DNA of 64,000 nt from Davidsoniella eucalypti (GCA_004009845.1 RMBW01000058.1:1-64000), one strand, 5' to 3'; positions 12,401 to 26,261 are shown, counted from the stretch's first letter. The notes: generated from the letters alone by a model not told the origin. Numbers and translations: made by a program.

Positions 12401-14084
12401 AAAAGAATAATAAATAATAAAAATAATTACTACCACAAGACATCAGAGAACTAGCCAGTCTACATACAGTCCTGAAATACGCAGATACACAGTATTGCAC
12501 GGAGTACATCTCCTTTTTACACACGTTTCAGTGCTCTAACAAGTACCAGGTCTCTCTTTTTACCAAAGATACAAGATGCAATCTTGTTAGATGCGTCTCT
12601 ATCTCTGTCTTCTCCCGCGCCTAAAAAATGCGAATAAAAGCCCGTCAAATCAAGAGAAGAACACACCAAGCCAGATTCGTCACTGAGAAGAGACAGTCTT
12701 TTGCAACTATGTCATGTTCTTCCTTTTTCTTCTTCCTATTTCACAAGCTTCCGCGTGTGATTGTTGACGGCAGCCGCTTATTTGGGCGCTTAGCCTGACA
12801 AGTCCCGTGTTCAAAGCAGGAATGGAACAAGAAGACCACATCGTGAATCTACAGTACATGCTCATAGTATCCTGTTCCGGCATTCGATCAAAAGAAGGAT
12901 GGTAAAACAAAAAGACCATGAGGGTCTTTTCTTTTTGTTTCCCTTGTCAATTCCAACTTAGTCATCCTATATTAGGAATGTTCTTGGGAAGAAATGGATA
13001 TCACCACAGAGCAAAATAATAAATAATTGAAATTTCGGTCATATTTGTAATCTGGGAAAAAAAGAACATGGTCCGATGGTTTGTTGGCTACGACTACAGA
13101 TACAGATATATTTTTATATAGCTTAGCTAACTGGCCAACTATGTGCAGCTGTAGCCCATCCCATAAAAAATGCAAACATTAGAACAAACAGATATCACAA
13201 GTCAGAATCTCCCTCCTAATCTCCCTCATAGAACAATACAAGATGGCTAAGAAACAATGCATTCTCTAACGTCCAGTTCAGCGAGTCACCATAGAAAGCC
13301 GTAGAGATAAACTCCAGTGGTAATTCCCTTTCTATTGTCGCATTTTTTATAACTACTTAGAACGGAAGAGTCATCCGGGAACCGTTTGCCTGCATTGCAT
13401 TTAGTTCGTATTGATTCTTGCTATTTACCTCGTCGTCATTCAGCCTAAAGAGACCTGCCGCCCATAATTCTACCAAGATTATCACAAGTAACTGATATAG
13501 CATTGTCATTACGTATTACTGTTGATGGTCTCAAAACCTTTGGCTCCCATTCTTGCATTGTGTCTCATGCTGATTAAAAACAAGCCATGCTTGGATAGAC
13601 CGTGTGATTCAACTCGAACATGAAATAAATCCTTGGTGTACCTCAACTACAACCCCTCGTGATGTTCACGCTTTCCAGCCCGAAGTCGTCTGACCTTTGT
13701 CCATATTATACTTTCCCAAGTCGTGGGTGCCTGTCTTGTATTTGAGATGCCACGTACCCCTCCCCTCTTGTTCTCTTTTCACTTTTAGTGTTATTTTAAA
13801 CTACATCTTAGGTGGACTTGTGTGCTTTCTCTTGTTTGACTCAACTATATACGGTTAGGTCTCCTACAAACCCTAATATATACCGACATTTAGGGTATGT
13901 ATAAATATGATAGTTGCAATTCGAATCTTGGACAATACCATAAACCCTCACCCAACAATATCTATAGTTTTCTTTGTTCGGAAGTTTATGTGCGTCTCCT
14001 CTTCGCCATCCTTGCTTTGGGCTTTTTTTCTCTTACTCTTCTCATTTCGGACACACTGCAGATAACCAGGCGATAACTCTCACC
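9482..14084. other. long gene-free region: SamB leader/promoter and beyond
   Basis: On the SamB sense strand, 9482-10700 is pyrimidine-rich, as in many fungal promoters and long leaders. A G-run lies near 10930. A 14-bp minisatellite lies at 11817-11868, and AT-rich DNA follows. No protein family or RNA gene recognised up to the NLR relic. Confidence 0.5.
11817..11868. repeat. 14-bp minisatellite, about 3.7 units
   Basis: Tandem units AAGTCAAAGTCAAC, AAGTCAAAGTCACA, AAGTCAAAGCCAAC, then AAGTCAAAGC. Units differ at one to three bases. Confidence 0.85.
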
Positions 14085-14930
14085 ATGACGTCTCTAAAGT
14101 GTCCAGGAAAAGACACTTATCAGACCGGCTGGACTTGTGCCAACAGCTATACTTATGGCCGTATTGGAAGGCAGAATGTTGTTTTTCCTTGTTTACTATC
14201 AGTTTGCCAAACTCAGGCGGCAGCAGCAGCCCCAAGGCCATGGCACAAGACTTCCCTCTACGATTTACCCTTTGGGTGGGTATCGGAGCCGGAGTATCGC
14301 GGCTCTTGGCTTCAAGAATGGGAGTTGCCAAGACTAGCTCGGGAAGATGAATACACGCAGGTACATCGTGGTACAATTGCATCTGGGAACTACCCCGTCA
14401 TGCGAGACGCCTGTTCGGCGTGACCAATCACAACAAGAGACCGGGGCAACATAGAAGAACACAAACTATCTGAATGTTAGCAGAGCCTCGAGCAGACTTT
14501 TTCTTAGGCGACATAAATATGTATATATGCCACAGCTGGTTGAAGTTTATTCACAACCTTCTTCTCCAAAGACGATGAAGAACAAAGTAGTCTGTCTTGC
14601 TACAGCTCTGTGTGCAAATTGTACACCAGCGTTTCTGTCATCAGCCATATCTACGAAAATACGCTTTGAACCCTTGGCCCTTGGAGACAAGAATGGGAAC
14701 AAGCCTCGGCATGACTCAAAATACATTTATTGTCACAGATGCCTTAGATGAGGGTAACTGCAAAGATGGTTCAAGAAGACCAAATATCTGATACACTCAT
14801 CCTGGTTGAAGATCTTGATTACTAGCCGGCCTTACTGGGATATATATATGACAGGTTCAATCCCACTGTCATCCTTTTCCCTCAAAATCAAGCTTCCTGT
14901 GGAGGAAGAGGACGATTTGATGGCAAGAAG
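14085..14930 (+). pseudogene. decayed nucleoside-phosphorylase/NACHT (NLR) gene relic
   Basis: Fragments of the NLR gene at 49560-52441 occur in the same order but in changing frames. From 14085: MTSLKCPGKDTYQTGWTCA, then directly YTYGRIGRQNVVF, so about 30 residues of the phosphorylase N-terminus are deleted. Next come WVGIGAG in another frame near 14272, and RLAREDEYTQVHRGTIASGN near 14334 with a large internal deletion. NACHT pieces follow: RKYALNPWPLE (14650s), NTFIVTDALDEG (Walker B region, near 14720-14757), and LKILITSRPYWDI (near 14803-14844) up to KLPVEEEDD. The P-loop region, most NACHT helices and the ankyrin repeats are missing. Non-functional. Confidence 0.85.
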
Positions 14931-15578
14931 AAGAAAAAAAATAGAAAGAAACAAGTGCTATTATCTCTATCTATATCATAAGACATAAGAGGCGTCATTC
15001 AGCATACAAAGTAGAGAAAACAGGAAAAGAAGCAACACCGTAACAAATAAAACTTGGGAAATAGCCTACTACATGTGATTTCTGTACACTAAAATTTGTT
15101 AATCTTTTAGACAACGTCAAGAATTGTAATGATAGTAGTTGATATCCAGTTGTATCTATAGAAATTCTCCAAAAAATGTCCCAGGCTCAGGCTATAGAAA
15201 AGGAATAGGAAGGAATATAGATATGAGGTTGAAAGGGGAGAAGATCTCGAATGAGTTCAAGAGGGGAATGGCAGTTTTTATTTTCTAGGTCTTCGTTAAT
15301 GTCGTTCGTATTTGAAAGTTTTGTATTTTTATGTTCGTTTTTTGTTTCTAGCCGTGAAAAAATGCATAGGTTTAACTTGGAATCTCAAGGTCGTCCTTTC
15401 TTTTTCTTGATTATTATCCTGTAATATATTCCGTCAAAAGATCATCGTACTGGATGAGAAAGAAAGATAGAAGATGAAGAAAAGAAGATGAAGAAAAGAA
15501 AACCAGCATCAGAAAAAAAAGAAATCAATGGTGAGTCGTAATTGGAAGAGAAAAAAATAGAAAGAACTATTGTAGTGA
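14931..15578. other. intergenic: 3' region of DRS2
   Basis: AT-rich; no gene seen. Contains the DRS2 3' UTR on the minus strand. Confidence 0.5.
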
Positions 15579-18500
15579 CTACCGCGCACGAGACGAAGCC
15601 ATCTCTCCGTAGCGTCCACGGTTCTGTGTCGTATCATACGCCTGGATGACACGAGTTTGTGATTCATCTGCTTGGCTGAAAGCGTAACCACGCTGCTTAC
15701 GCATACGTTGCACCTGTCGGACCTTGCGGATAGCCTTTTGGAATTGCTCCATTCTATATATTTCGTTAGTATATATTTCATAAATTCATAGAGCTGGAAA
15801 TGGGAAGGGGAATTTGCTTACCTGGGCCGATAATCTTGGATGTTGTACTTCTGAATCTCTTGGATGTGGTGATACACCTGTGGACGATACATCCGCTTGG
15901 AGTACTTCCAAGTAAAGTCACGTAGTAGGCAAAGACCTGCAACACCAAACATCTGAAGCCAAAACACGGGGTTTGTATATAGCACGGGAATAACACCGTG
16001 ATATTCGGGTGAAATGTTCAATTTAGGCGCCACAGTGCCGTACACGGCGATGAATAGGAACCAGAATGCCATAGAGCCGGGAATGGCGAGGACGTGATAC
16101 TTGGTCCAGTTGGATGTGATAAGCGCCGCCTTGCCTAGCACTGTGAGAAGAGTAGCACCATACATGGCCGTACCCCATACCCAATGGCCGGCAATATGTC
16201 CGTTGGCTAGGACGAGATCTCCATGCCAGATCAGCTCAGCAAAGACGTACAAGACTAGAGAGTGATAGATGGCATTACCAATCCACTGATAAAACACTTT
16301 CATCTTGAAGGCGTCGTTGCGTTGGCCCATACCGTACAGTTGCGGGTAACGATCAAGAAGACGGGCAGAGATGAACTGATCGCAGATACCAATGGCAAGA
16401 GGCGGTAGAACGGTGAAGAAAACGTTGTAGAAAGAAAGCGTCCACGACTCGAAAATGACTTGACCGGAGAAGACGTTGCGGAATGTGAACTAGATATAGT
16501 TGTTAGTGAGAGAAAGAAAGAGATAATGGAAGAAAAATGATGCTTACCCAGAACTGTGTCATATACAAAGCAATGTTCTTGTAAAATGAGAAGAGAATCG
16601 TCTTGGCTACACGTTGGTAACTCCAGGCACCGTGAACCAAAAGAAGCTTCTTGAGATATCTGAACTGAGCGATGGCTACATCGGCACTACGGGCTGCCTG
16701 TAGACCTTCCATACCACTGATACCGACACCGATGTGGGCAGCTTGAATCATAGAGACATCGTTGGCACCGTCGCCGATAGCGAGTAGAATCGCTTCCTTC
16801 TGGTAGCGCTTTACGAGCTTAACAACGAGGGCCTTCTGTAGCGGGGACACACGGCAGCAGACAACAGCTTTGCAAATAATGGCTAGGTCCAGGAACATCT
16901 TCTCGAGATCTTGCTCCAAGGCATATGTCAGAGACTTTCCGTCAATGATCAGAGCTAGAGTCTCGCTTTCGATATTGCCGTCTCCTTGTGTGCGGATTGC
17001 ATGGAGTTTCTTTTCGAGGTTGTCACGGGTTGCTTCGGCACTTTCTTCATTGACAATGAGGAGCATCATGTCTTCACTGAGTAGCTTGCAACTCATACCA
17101 ATGTTGATGGCAGTCTCTTGGCGATCTCCAGTCAAAACCCAAACCTTGATGCCAGCCTCCTGAAGAGTGTAGATAGTCTCTGGAACGCCATCTTGTAGCT
17201 TATCCTCGATAGCGGTGGCACCGAGAAGGTAGAGGTCCTTCTCAATAATCTCAGCAGCCTTGTCCAGTTCATCAGCACGGTTACCGCCAACAGTAGTCGA
17301 AGCTGCGTCAAAAAGCTGCATCCATTCGGTGAATTCCTGATCAGGAACCTCACGGACGGCCAAACATAGCGTGCGTAGACCTTCAGTAGCGTATTCTTCT
17401 AAGTGGCGTAGGGTAGTTTCGACGTGGGGGTTATCATTGTTAAGGCGTTCAAGGATCACCGTGTCAGCACCCTTGCAGTATAACCGAATTTTACCATCCG
17501 GGCAGCGGTAGATCGTAGACATGCGCTTACGCGTAGAGTTGAACTCGCAGACAGCGAGAAGCTCGTACTGCTGTTTAACACCATGCGCCTCGATAATAAC
17601 AGCCTTGGGTTTACGGGCTACAAACCGGTAACCGAGATCAAGAGCTCCCTGGACTAAAGCACCCTCATCGGGCGAGGCAGCCTGGTACTTGATATTGTCC
17701 TTCTCATCGCGTTCAGGAATGACTGTGTGGCACGTGGCCAGTAGCGATAGGAACTGGTTGATAGCAAGAGCGCTCTTATGGGTCTGACCGTTTTCACGAA
17801 GCTGCTTAAAATCGTGGATGCCGACCTCGACTCCGTCCTCGATAGTAGCACGTCTGTCCTCGGGGACCTCATCGGCATATTGAATCCCAGCAATAGTGCA
17901 CTGTCTGAACTCCATCATATTACAAGTCAAAGTGCCGGTCTTGTCGGAGAAAACAAACTCAACCATTCCCAGTTCTTCGACCAAACTAGAAGTGCGGCAG
18001 TTGGCAGCAGTGTCGGTTTTCTCGTAGTACATGTCCAAGTCGTCATTAATCAGAGATCCCTGGTAAAGCTTGACCATTTCGACGGTCACGAACAGAGAGA
18101 TTGGAACCAAAGCGGAGAACAGAACCCAATAGGTGACGAGATCCTTGAAGATAGCCTCGACAACCTTTCCAACAGTGTTGAGATCTGATTGCTCAAGATA
18201 GCTCAGACCGTTGCCTAGGATCTTGCGTTCGACCAGCTCGCCAGCAGTAGAGATAATACTGAGAGCCAGAAGCATGCCGATAAGCACGAGAACAAGAACG
18301 TTCAGCTGTCTCTCAACCTTGGTACGCTTGATGGGGGCGGCAGTGGCATTTCTCATCAGCTTGGTCTCGTGGCCAGTAAACACGACGACACCGTGAATCC
18401 AAGGAGTATTTCTCAGGGTGGCACCTCTTAGCAATAGCTGTTCGGGGTTCAGTGAGAGCTCCTTTTCACTGCCGCCTTGTTGCATGGTGACGGTGGCTTC

Positions 18501-19796
18501 GTAGGTGTACAGACTGCTGTTGGGCTGCTCGGACTTGACCCGACCGCCAAGACGTGAGATTTCGTGAGGGCTGACGATAGTTGAAGTTTCAGGCAAGGCC
18601 TGCTTGATTTTAAGGTTGGTCTCTCCGTCTAGATTGGCTGTCTCGATATAGCACAGACCCTCGGGTTCGGAAGAAGCTAAAATTACAATGTCGGCAGGGA
18701 AGGACTCTTCGGACTCGACGCGGATGATATCGCCGACGGCCACATCAACCCACTTGGAATCGACGAATTCGGAGCCCTTGAGAACGCGAGCCTTGGAGTT
18801 GTTGAGCGCATTGTCGGCAGCCTTTCGGCGGTAGTCCTCAATGAATTCCTTGACACCGGAAACGATCAGGACCACGGTTAGAGGCGCAATAGTGGTGTAC
18901 TTGTTGGTGGGCGATAAATTAGGAATCTGCTGCAGAATAGCAGTAAACAAGAAAAAGACGTTGGCGAATTTGGAAAACTGCTCGTAGAAGAACTTGGGGA
19001 GGAAAGTCGCGACATTGTACTTGGCAGTCGACACATGATTGTCAACAAACTTCTGCTGGCTATTTGCTGGCGGATTGTTGATGTGAATGATACGGGGGCC
19101 GAGGGTAGCCGGATCAACCTTGGCCTTTCCGAAGCCGAATCTGAAGTTGCCCAGGTCGAACTTCTTCTTCTTGGGTTCTGGCGCGGCTCTGCCTGCTTCG
19201 TTGGGGCCGCGCGGCGTAGTGAGCGGTAGATCCATCTCGGAGTAGCCCTGGCCCATGCCGAGGGCGTTCTTCATCTTGCCGACCAAGCCGCCGCCAAGCG
19301 TGAGCACGCTATTGCGGTTGTGGGCGGTGTTCCGCGGGTCGTTCATGTCGTTCTGGTAGTATGAGCCGGTCTCGGTGCGGTATACAGAATTGGCATCGTC
19401 GTCGGCGTAGGGATGATAGTCGCTGAGACCGCCGTTGGAGGTAGCTCGTTCGCGATTATAATAGGGGTTTCCAGGCGATGGCGATGGCGCAGGAAGATTC
19501 GAGGGGCTTATGTTAGGTGAAGCATACTGGGGTGGTCTGCCACCGACAAAGTCGTCGTAAGACTCTGAGGGCCGGTCCTGCTGGCCGTGGATTTGGATCT
19601 GAGGCGGCAGCGGCTGGCCATGTTGCTGCTGCGGTGGCATGTTGGGGCTTGCGTTGTACGATTGCGTCAGATGGTCGTCGTTCACGAGTGATCGTTGAGC
19701 GGTGCCATACGGCTGTTGCTCATTGTCTAGATCAAGCAGGAGATCTTGATTGCTGTTGGGTCCGCCAGGCGGGCCGCCAGGAGGTCTCCCAGCCAT
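15579..19796 (-). CDS. DRS2: DRS2-type phospholipid-translocating P4-ATPase
   Basis: Exons 19796-16548, 16489-15822 and 15753-15579, 1363 aa. P4-ATPases flip aminophospholipids to the cytosolic leaflet of trans-Golgi membranes with a Cdc50-type subunit. The first ~230 residues are disordered, Gly/Pro/Gln-rich. The catalytic order is complete: DGETN actuator loop near residue 390, the P4-specific PISL in TM4 near 562, phosphorylation motif DKTGTLTC (Asp ~617), KGAD nucleotide-binding segment, and hinge GDGANDVSMIQAAH (~1008). The membrane helices after the hinge are split by intron 1 (60 nt; MTQFW/FTFRNVF). The last exon encodes a basic tail (VRQVQRMRKQRGYAFSQADE) resembling the regulatory C-terminus of yeast Drs2. 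Introns are phase 0 and phase 2 with good GTAAGC donors. Confidence 0.96.
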
Positions 19797-22700
19797 GAAG
19801 AGGGGTGGAGGGGGTATATGAAGGTGTTTCTGCTGCAGTCAGCTGCACAGAAGGGCCTGTAGAGGAGAACCGGCTAGTAGAGAAAGACAGCCGAGAGAGT
19901 GTGGTTCTAGCAAGAGGTGTCGTGTAGCGAAGATACGAGGAATGGATGTCTCGATAGAAAGAGAAGAACGAAAACCGCTGGTATGAGAGTCGACAGCAGG
20001 ACGAACGGGCTGCAGCAACTGCTACCAATGCACGAGGAGCGGCGGTAGAGAGTGTGTGGGTTGGTGTTGTCTGTCTGTCTGTCTGTCTTGGGGTTGTCCC
20101 TGTGGATGAGTAAGAGCCGTTTGTAGGCAGCAGACGCAGTTAACGTGAGTGTGTTGTGCGATATGTCGCGAATGGCAGAGAATGGCAAGCGAGAAGGCTA
20201 GAGTGCACGATAATGGAGGGGGCAGTGTGTGGCTCGTATTTTGGGTTGGCGATGGAAAAGTTCCTAGCTGAGCTTACTGGAACAACAATACAAATAGGCT
20301 GTATAATAGTAGTTAGGTAGGCATCAAAAGAGAGGAAGGATTCGTAGCGTAGCGTACAAACAAGGAACAGGACGTCGCTTTCTCTCTTTTCTTAGTGTTG
20401 AATTAAATTCGAGGGAGAATCGGCCAGCGGTGTACGACAAGAAAAGAAATAATAATAATAAATAGAGATGGGTAGTAGGTTGTGGAATATCGAAGACAGA
20501 TCCAGCGACGGCGATTCAAACTAATTTTCGGGCTTGGATTCAGCGCAATTGATTCATCATAAAACTAAAAGTTTGGAAACCATACCAAAGTCGAGGTGAG
20601 TGTCTTTGATGTGTTATGTATGTTACTTTTGTATGTACCGTACACTATGTACAGTTCTTATGTTTGGAGGGTGTGGAAAATAGTGGAATTGGGCAGTGCC
20701 TCTGGAGAGAGGCTGCTATAGTTAGACCAGGTGCTGTAGAATCTATAGGCTCTCTGTAGGCTCTCTGTATAACAGCGGCACGGAAGATGGCGGCAAACAG
20801 TCAATATGATTCTGAATAACTGATGGCTTTGTCAGACTGCATGTCTTTCTTTGGCCAAGACCTATTTTCTCCGGCAAAGCCAAGCACTACCAGCGATGTG
20901 CTTTGTTTTTGCAAGCTGGCCCTCCCTAGACAGCTCTACTGTAATGAAAAGAGATTGAAACAGACGCATAAATAAACTACGACTGGCAGCAATGTCTGCA
21001 TTGCGCTCTTTGGTCTAGCTAAGAGCTTGGTCCAAGAGGAAGACGGTTGTCAGGAACCAGGAAGTAAGTGAAGTTGATGCGCAGAGGCCATTTACAGGGG
21101 ACCGTCACTCTCTTTAGTTGATGCTGCAGACGTTTTCCCCTCTGCAAAGATGATCAATACTTTACATGCAGGGCAGCATGGGACAGACCGCTTAGTTTTA
21201 TATGTATTTACTAGTGAATATGTATGAACTTGCTAAAGGCATGGCGCTAACCAGCCTAGCTCTGACTACCCATTGCCCAACTACTTAGTGCATGCCACTT
21301 ATTCTAGTGGCCGCGTCTAACTGTGGATTCTGCATGATCAAATTACAGAGGGTCCTCCTCCGGAAAACAAAGTAAAATGGGCTCATCATCACCAACCGCC
21401 GCAGCACAGCCTCCCCTCCTTTTTTTTCTTTCCTTTTTTCCTTTCCTGTTTTTCCTTTTCCTCCCTTCCTGTCTTGTCTTCATACAACAACATTGAAGGG
21501 GGCTAACGTCTTCCAATCTCAGTCCTGCTATTACTGAATGAAGTCTATCTTTCTAGCTGTCGTTATATCAGAATGCCCAGATAGTGCTACCGGCTCGGCC
21601 TGTCTAGACCTCCTCGGCTCAGGAACCATAACCACAAAAAGTGCAGCATAGTGCAGCTATCAGCTAAACAACAATTTACCACCGCCTAATCGATCGTTGG
21701 ATCACCGCTGTGCATGCCAGACGAGGACCTACTAAAGAGAAAAGAAACCCTCTCTTCCTCCCATATAATGCATATAATACTTTGTTCACGCGCCAAACTC
21801 CTTTTACCGAGCTCCTTTATATGTACATGTATACTCGTAATTCTTATATAGATGTCATGCATTCTCTCGTATTGTTTTTTTTATCTGGCTGCCCTGATTA
21901 GCTCCCAGGTCTAATCCCTCCCAAAAATCCTGTAATATGTAATAATATTTGGCATGTCTAAGAAGCGCCCATCTAGATCTAGCATGTTTTGGCCTCTAAT
22001 TTTTACTTTGCACGCCAACACACGAGAGTACGACGCTTTTATGGGTTGTATATGTACATGTAGATACAAAGGTTTATTCTAGAAGGCACTACTAACTTGT
22101 TGCTCAGTGTTCCTTCAGATAAATATCACTGTGTACTTGCTGCCTGACAACATTAAAGGAATTTTCAAGCGCCCGGCTTTCCATATCGGAGACTTTTGTG
22201 AGCCTATTATGAAACTATGTATACTTCCTACCACTTAGTAGCGAATTTGTATCTATGGCTATACAAAACACACCACTTTATATGTTAAAGCGTCTCCTAG
22301 GTTATCTGGTGTACTTCGTTTTCTTCGCATCTAAGCATCATTAAGCTAGACTGTCAGGCTTGCGCCCCCCTTCAGCCTCTATAAAGCAGCCGTATTTTTT
22401 GCAGTCTTGTTCAGTTTCCGAGCTCGAGATGGATCTATTTCTAGAAAAGAAAAAGAAAAAAGAAAAAGACTACTCTCCATTGAGAAATGGCAACATTTAA
22501 AAGGCCGCCTTTTGTTCCCCAAGGCATAGTCAAAAGCTAAATGATAGATAGAAAGTCAGATGTGTTTTCATTTCATTACCCAATCAGACAATGCCATTAG
22601 ATATAACTATGATATCTGTATCAAAGTCTGTATGTATCATTTCTAATATCTCGCTCTGCCACTCTCAGCTGACCGCCCTGTGCCTCTAATCTTATCACTT

Positions 22701-24331
22701 GGCTAAGGGCAAAGCAGCCATTTTTCCATAGTCAAGAATTGTTAGCCTATCACTAGATCTTTTCGAGGAATGATATACATACATGTGAAGACATGGCGCT
22801 GATCTACCTATATTACTATATCAGTACAAGGACAATTTCCATATGGGAGAGCTTGTTCCAGGTATTGTCTGAATGATCTGAGCATAGCTTTGGTATGACA
22901 TATCTTAGCTTCTAATGCTATCATCATTACCATTACCATTGTCATTATAGATATCGCTTCAACTGACACTCACAATCTAAATCCTCTTCATTGTACACTC
23001 CCTATCAACAACATCATCATACCCTTTATCATACCATGTTCTCTTCCTCCAACAAGCTGATTTAGGGTCTGTTTTATATAGCCACTATAGCTCTCATATG
23101 ATATACATAGCTCAGATATATTGACTATCCCATTCAATGAGTCTAACTTTCCAGCTACCTCTTCGAATATAGAACATCTTTTGTACTTGTTTTCCAGTGA
23201 CAAAGCGCTTGACATATATAACCCTGGCAAAGATATAAGGTCGAGCGGTGTCTAGATATCCCGATCATCTTGAGCCCAAGTGAAATACTCTCTATCAAAA
23301 GAGTTATTATTCTAGCATGATATCCTACGTTCCTAGTCTCGGTCAAGATAGAAAATGTAAAAGAAAAAAAGTAAAAAAAGCTGGAAAAAAACCGGGTTAA
23401 TTTGCATGACATGTGATATGATGTAAACCGGCAACTAAAATAGGAAATATGATGAGAATCAGGAAAAACGCCATGGCATAACCCAAATGATCGTGAATTA
23501 GGGTTAGACGTTATTCATTCCATATGCTTCATCATGTAAAATTTACAACATGTACATATTTCTTGTTTCAGAAATAGTCTATATACGAGCCAATCTGTAT
23601 CGTCTGCTTTACTCATATAACGCTACCAGACTCTGTCAATCGATACTTGGTGACTAAGCTTCGGGTTCAAATATAACGAGATGTATGTACATGCATCACA
23701 CACATCCATCATGTTATCAACCTGATGTTCTTGAATCGCCATGTACAATGTATGACAATCTCACCTTATCAAAGTAATCACCAATCGGGAACAAGAGGCA
23801 AAGTTTCAACAAATACATACATAGGTCTCAGCTGCCAGGCACAAGGAGTAATGCTCATGTACAGATCACGGACTTGTAGTGACGACTATCAAACTGCATG
23901 TGTCATTGAGTTTCTCTCGTATCAAGCCGCAAACAATAACAGCCCGCCAGGAAGTCGATCTTTATGAATCTGAAACAATGTACGGGGAAGCGAAATGCTA
24001 CATATAAAACATCATCACTATGCCTACAAGAAGATATATGTACTATTCAATATGAACACAGCCAATAATCTAGTAGTGCCAAACAGACTCTTCATGTACA
24101 TGAAGACTAATACATTTACGCTGATTTATAGCAAAAGCTACAAGGCGGGTGCCATTTCGTTTCGTCTGTAGCTAAAGAAAAAAAGGAAATAAATCATCTT
24201 TGTGATTTGTTACATTACTGTGTTAATCTAAACCACCAACGGCTCCGGAGCCTTGGCTGCGTAACTATATACAATAGCACACCACCTTCCTCTCTCACTC
24301 TACTCTTCCCGTAGATTCGCATTGTAATCAC
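19797..24331. other. 4.5-kb region without recognisable genes
   Basis: Begins with the DRS2 upstream region, which includes a (TCTG)n run near 20069-20087. The rest is AT-rich and non-coding by eye, with a local tandem repeat GTAGGCTCTCT near 20750 and CATTAC repeats near 22925. I found no protein homology, tRNA or 5S rRNA in it. Confidence 0.45.
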
Positions 24332-25363
24332 CTATATGTGCACAGAAGGCTTGGGGATGATGAATTTCTGATCCTTGAGCCATTTCTCGATTGAAGTGTT
24401 GACCTCGTCGGCAACCTCTATCAAAGCCCAGTGGCCAGACTGTACTTCCTTCCATGTTAGGTTGTTGAAGTGTTTGCCCATACCCTTAGCCATCTCTGGA
24501 CGAATAGCGACGTCGTTCATGGCCTGGATGAACAGAGTTGGAATCTTGAACACATGGTCCCGCGGTAGAGCTCGCTCATGATCAAAGTTGAACCGCCGCG
24601 TACGGTACCAGTTAAGCGGACCAGCGAGGCCGTTCTTGACTTGTTGGTCAGCATGGTAATCTAGATCCTCCTTAGACACCAACTGGCTATCCTTGGCCTC
24701 GCGGAAGTGCTCCAGATCCACGCCGGTCGCCGGGGAGAATAGGTGGGTATCGGTAGAAGCACGACGGGCACCGAACAAGACAGACAGGAAGGCGCGGATG
24801 CCATTGCGGTCGTTTGCTACTTTTTCGATCTCGCCATCGCGGAATTGGATCTGGTAGCCGAACGACGGCGCCTTGCCGCTTTTAACGAGTACGTCGATAT
24901 CGTAAAAGACCTCGGCGGGAGCCGTGTATGGCGTACACACGGCAAAGATACCCTTGATCAGTTCTGGGTGCCACTCGGCCAGACGCCAGGCCACCATGCC
25001 ACCCCAATCGTGACCGCCCAGGAGGATCTGCGCCGTATCGGAGCCGACTTCCAGTCGTACAATGGCAGCTAGGTCGTCGGCAACGTTCTTGAAAGCGTAC
25101 TTTTCAATGTCGGCGGGCGCATCGGTACCTCCATAGCCTAGCTGGTCGGGAACGATGACACGCAGGCCTAGAGAGACGAGATGTAGGATCTGGTGGTGCC
25201 AACCGACGGCGAGATCGGGGAAGCCATGGCATAGCAGGACGGTCTCGAGGGGAGCGGTGGACTTGGGAGCCGCAATAATGTATCGGTAAGTGTTGCCGTT
25301 GACGGTGGCAGTCTTGTAGACGGCATCGGGCAAGCCCGGGATGGCAGAAGAGGCAGTAGCCAT
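24332..25363 (-). CDS. epoxide hydrolase-like alpha/beta hydrolase
   Basis: Single exon, 343 aa, no signal peptide. Alpha/beta hydrolase fold of the soluble epoxide hydrolase group, which opens epoxides to diols through an aspartyl ester. Visible motifs: oxyanion-hole HGFPD (46-50), DQLGYGGTD (73-81), nucleophile elbow GGHDWGG with Asp119, candidate lid tyrosines Tyr170 and Tyr253 (NWYRTR), acid Asp284 (AMNDVAIRP) and base His311 (SGHWALIE). All parts of an active enzyme are present. The substrate cannot be told from sequence; haloalkane dehalogenase is less likely because of HGFPD and the lid tyrosines. Confidence 0.9.
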   Translation of the reverse strand: MATASSAIPGLPDAVYKTATVNGNTYRYIIAAPKSTAPLETVLLCHGFPDLAVGWHHQILHLVSLGLRVIVPDQLGYGGTDAPADIEKYAFKNVADDLAAIVRLEVGSDTAQILLGGHDWGGMVAWRLAEWHPELIKGIFAVCTPYTAPAEVFYDIDVLVKSGKAPSFGYQIQFRDGEIEKVANDRNGIRAFLSVLFGARRASTDTHLFSPATGVDLEHFREAKDSQLVSKEDLDYHADQQVKNGLAGPLNWYRTRRFNFDHERALPRDHVFKIPTLFIQAMNDVAIRPEMAKGMGKHFNNLTWKEVQSGHWALIEVADEVNTSIEKWLKDQKFIIPKPSVHI

Positions 25364-26261
25364 GGCAGTATATCGACAAGAAAAAAAACAAAGTCGGTGG
25401 ATGGAGAGATATATGTAGAAATTCAGTCTCTTGAAGCTAGTGAAGTGATGGAGAGAAGACGAGGCGACCCTCCATATTTATATCTGGCTACTATCATCAG
25501 AGCATCTTTAGCAACTACAGCCCACAAAGCTAGGGCCAACAAGCAACCAAATCTAGCCAGCCAATCAATAATTCTCCCAGGTATAGCCCGCTACCTCAGA
25601 GTTGGAGTTATTGAATGATAAGATTCGTAATGGATTAAAGAAAACAAGACTTTGTTAACTGGCAATATCCTAAGTTTGAACTCCGTCCGTGCCTCTGAAG
25701 TCCGCTTTCCGCCTTAAACGAAACGTTGAACATTCGCACAAACAAAATAACAACGAAAAGAAGCCTCGGCTTGATCCCATAAAGGCGAACCGCAGTCAAA
25801 TCGAGATTTCACCGACAGGGGTTCTTCGATCCTAATTGCCCTTTTTTTCTCGATAGGATTGAACAGACGTTTCTTTAGTCGCCTAGATATATATTTCCTT
25901 CCGAACAACGGCTTAATAACAAGGCTTTAGTATAGACGCAGAATATGTGGCTTGTGTTTCTGGTAGTGTGTCATGTAGGCCAAATCCAGAATGCAAACAT
26001 CCTGTCGAGAGAAAACGCAGTTGTCTAATATCTAATACATAAACACTCCACGGTCTTAAGTCATGTTCCTGGGGTTTGTTCCGTGCCATGTTAGAGCATT
26101 ATTGTTCCTAAAATACTACCATGTGTGTATTTACAGACTAAAACTTCAGAGTATCGGTCACCATTCTATCTGCTGTAGCGACCGGCATATTATTAAGCTG
26201 TATGATTCTACTTTACTTGTCTTGTAGTTCCTGCTGTTGTACTCTTCAGGGATGGCAGTAC
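25364..26261. other. intergenic
   Basis: Upstream region of the epoxide hydrolase gene and 3' region of the pinin-like gene. AT-rich; no gene seen. Confidence 0.5.
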
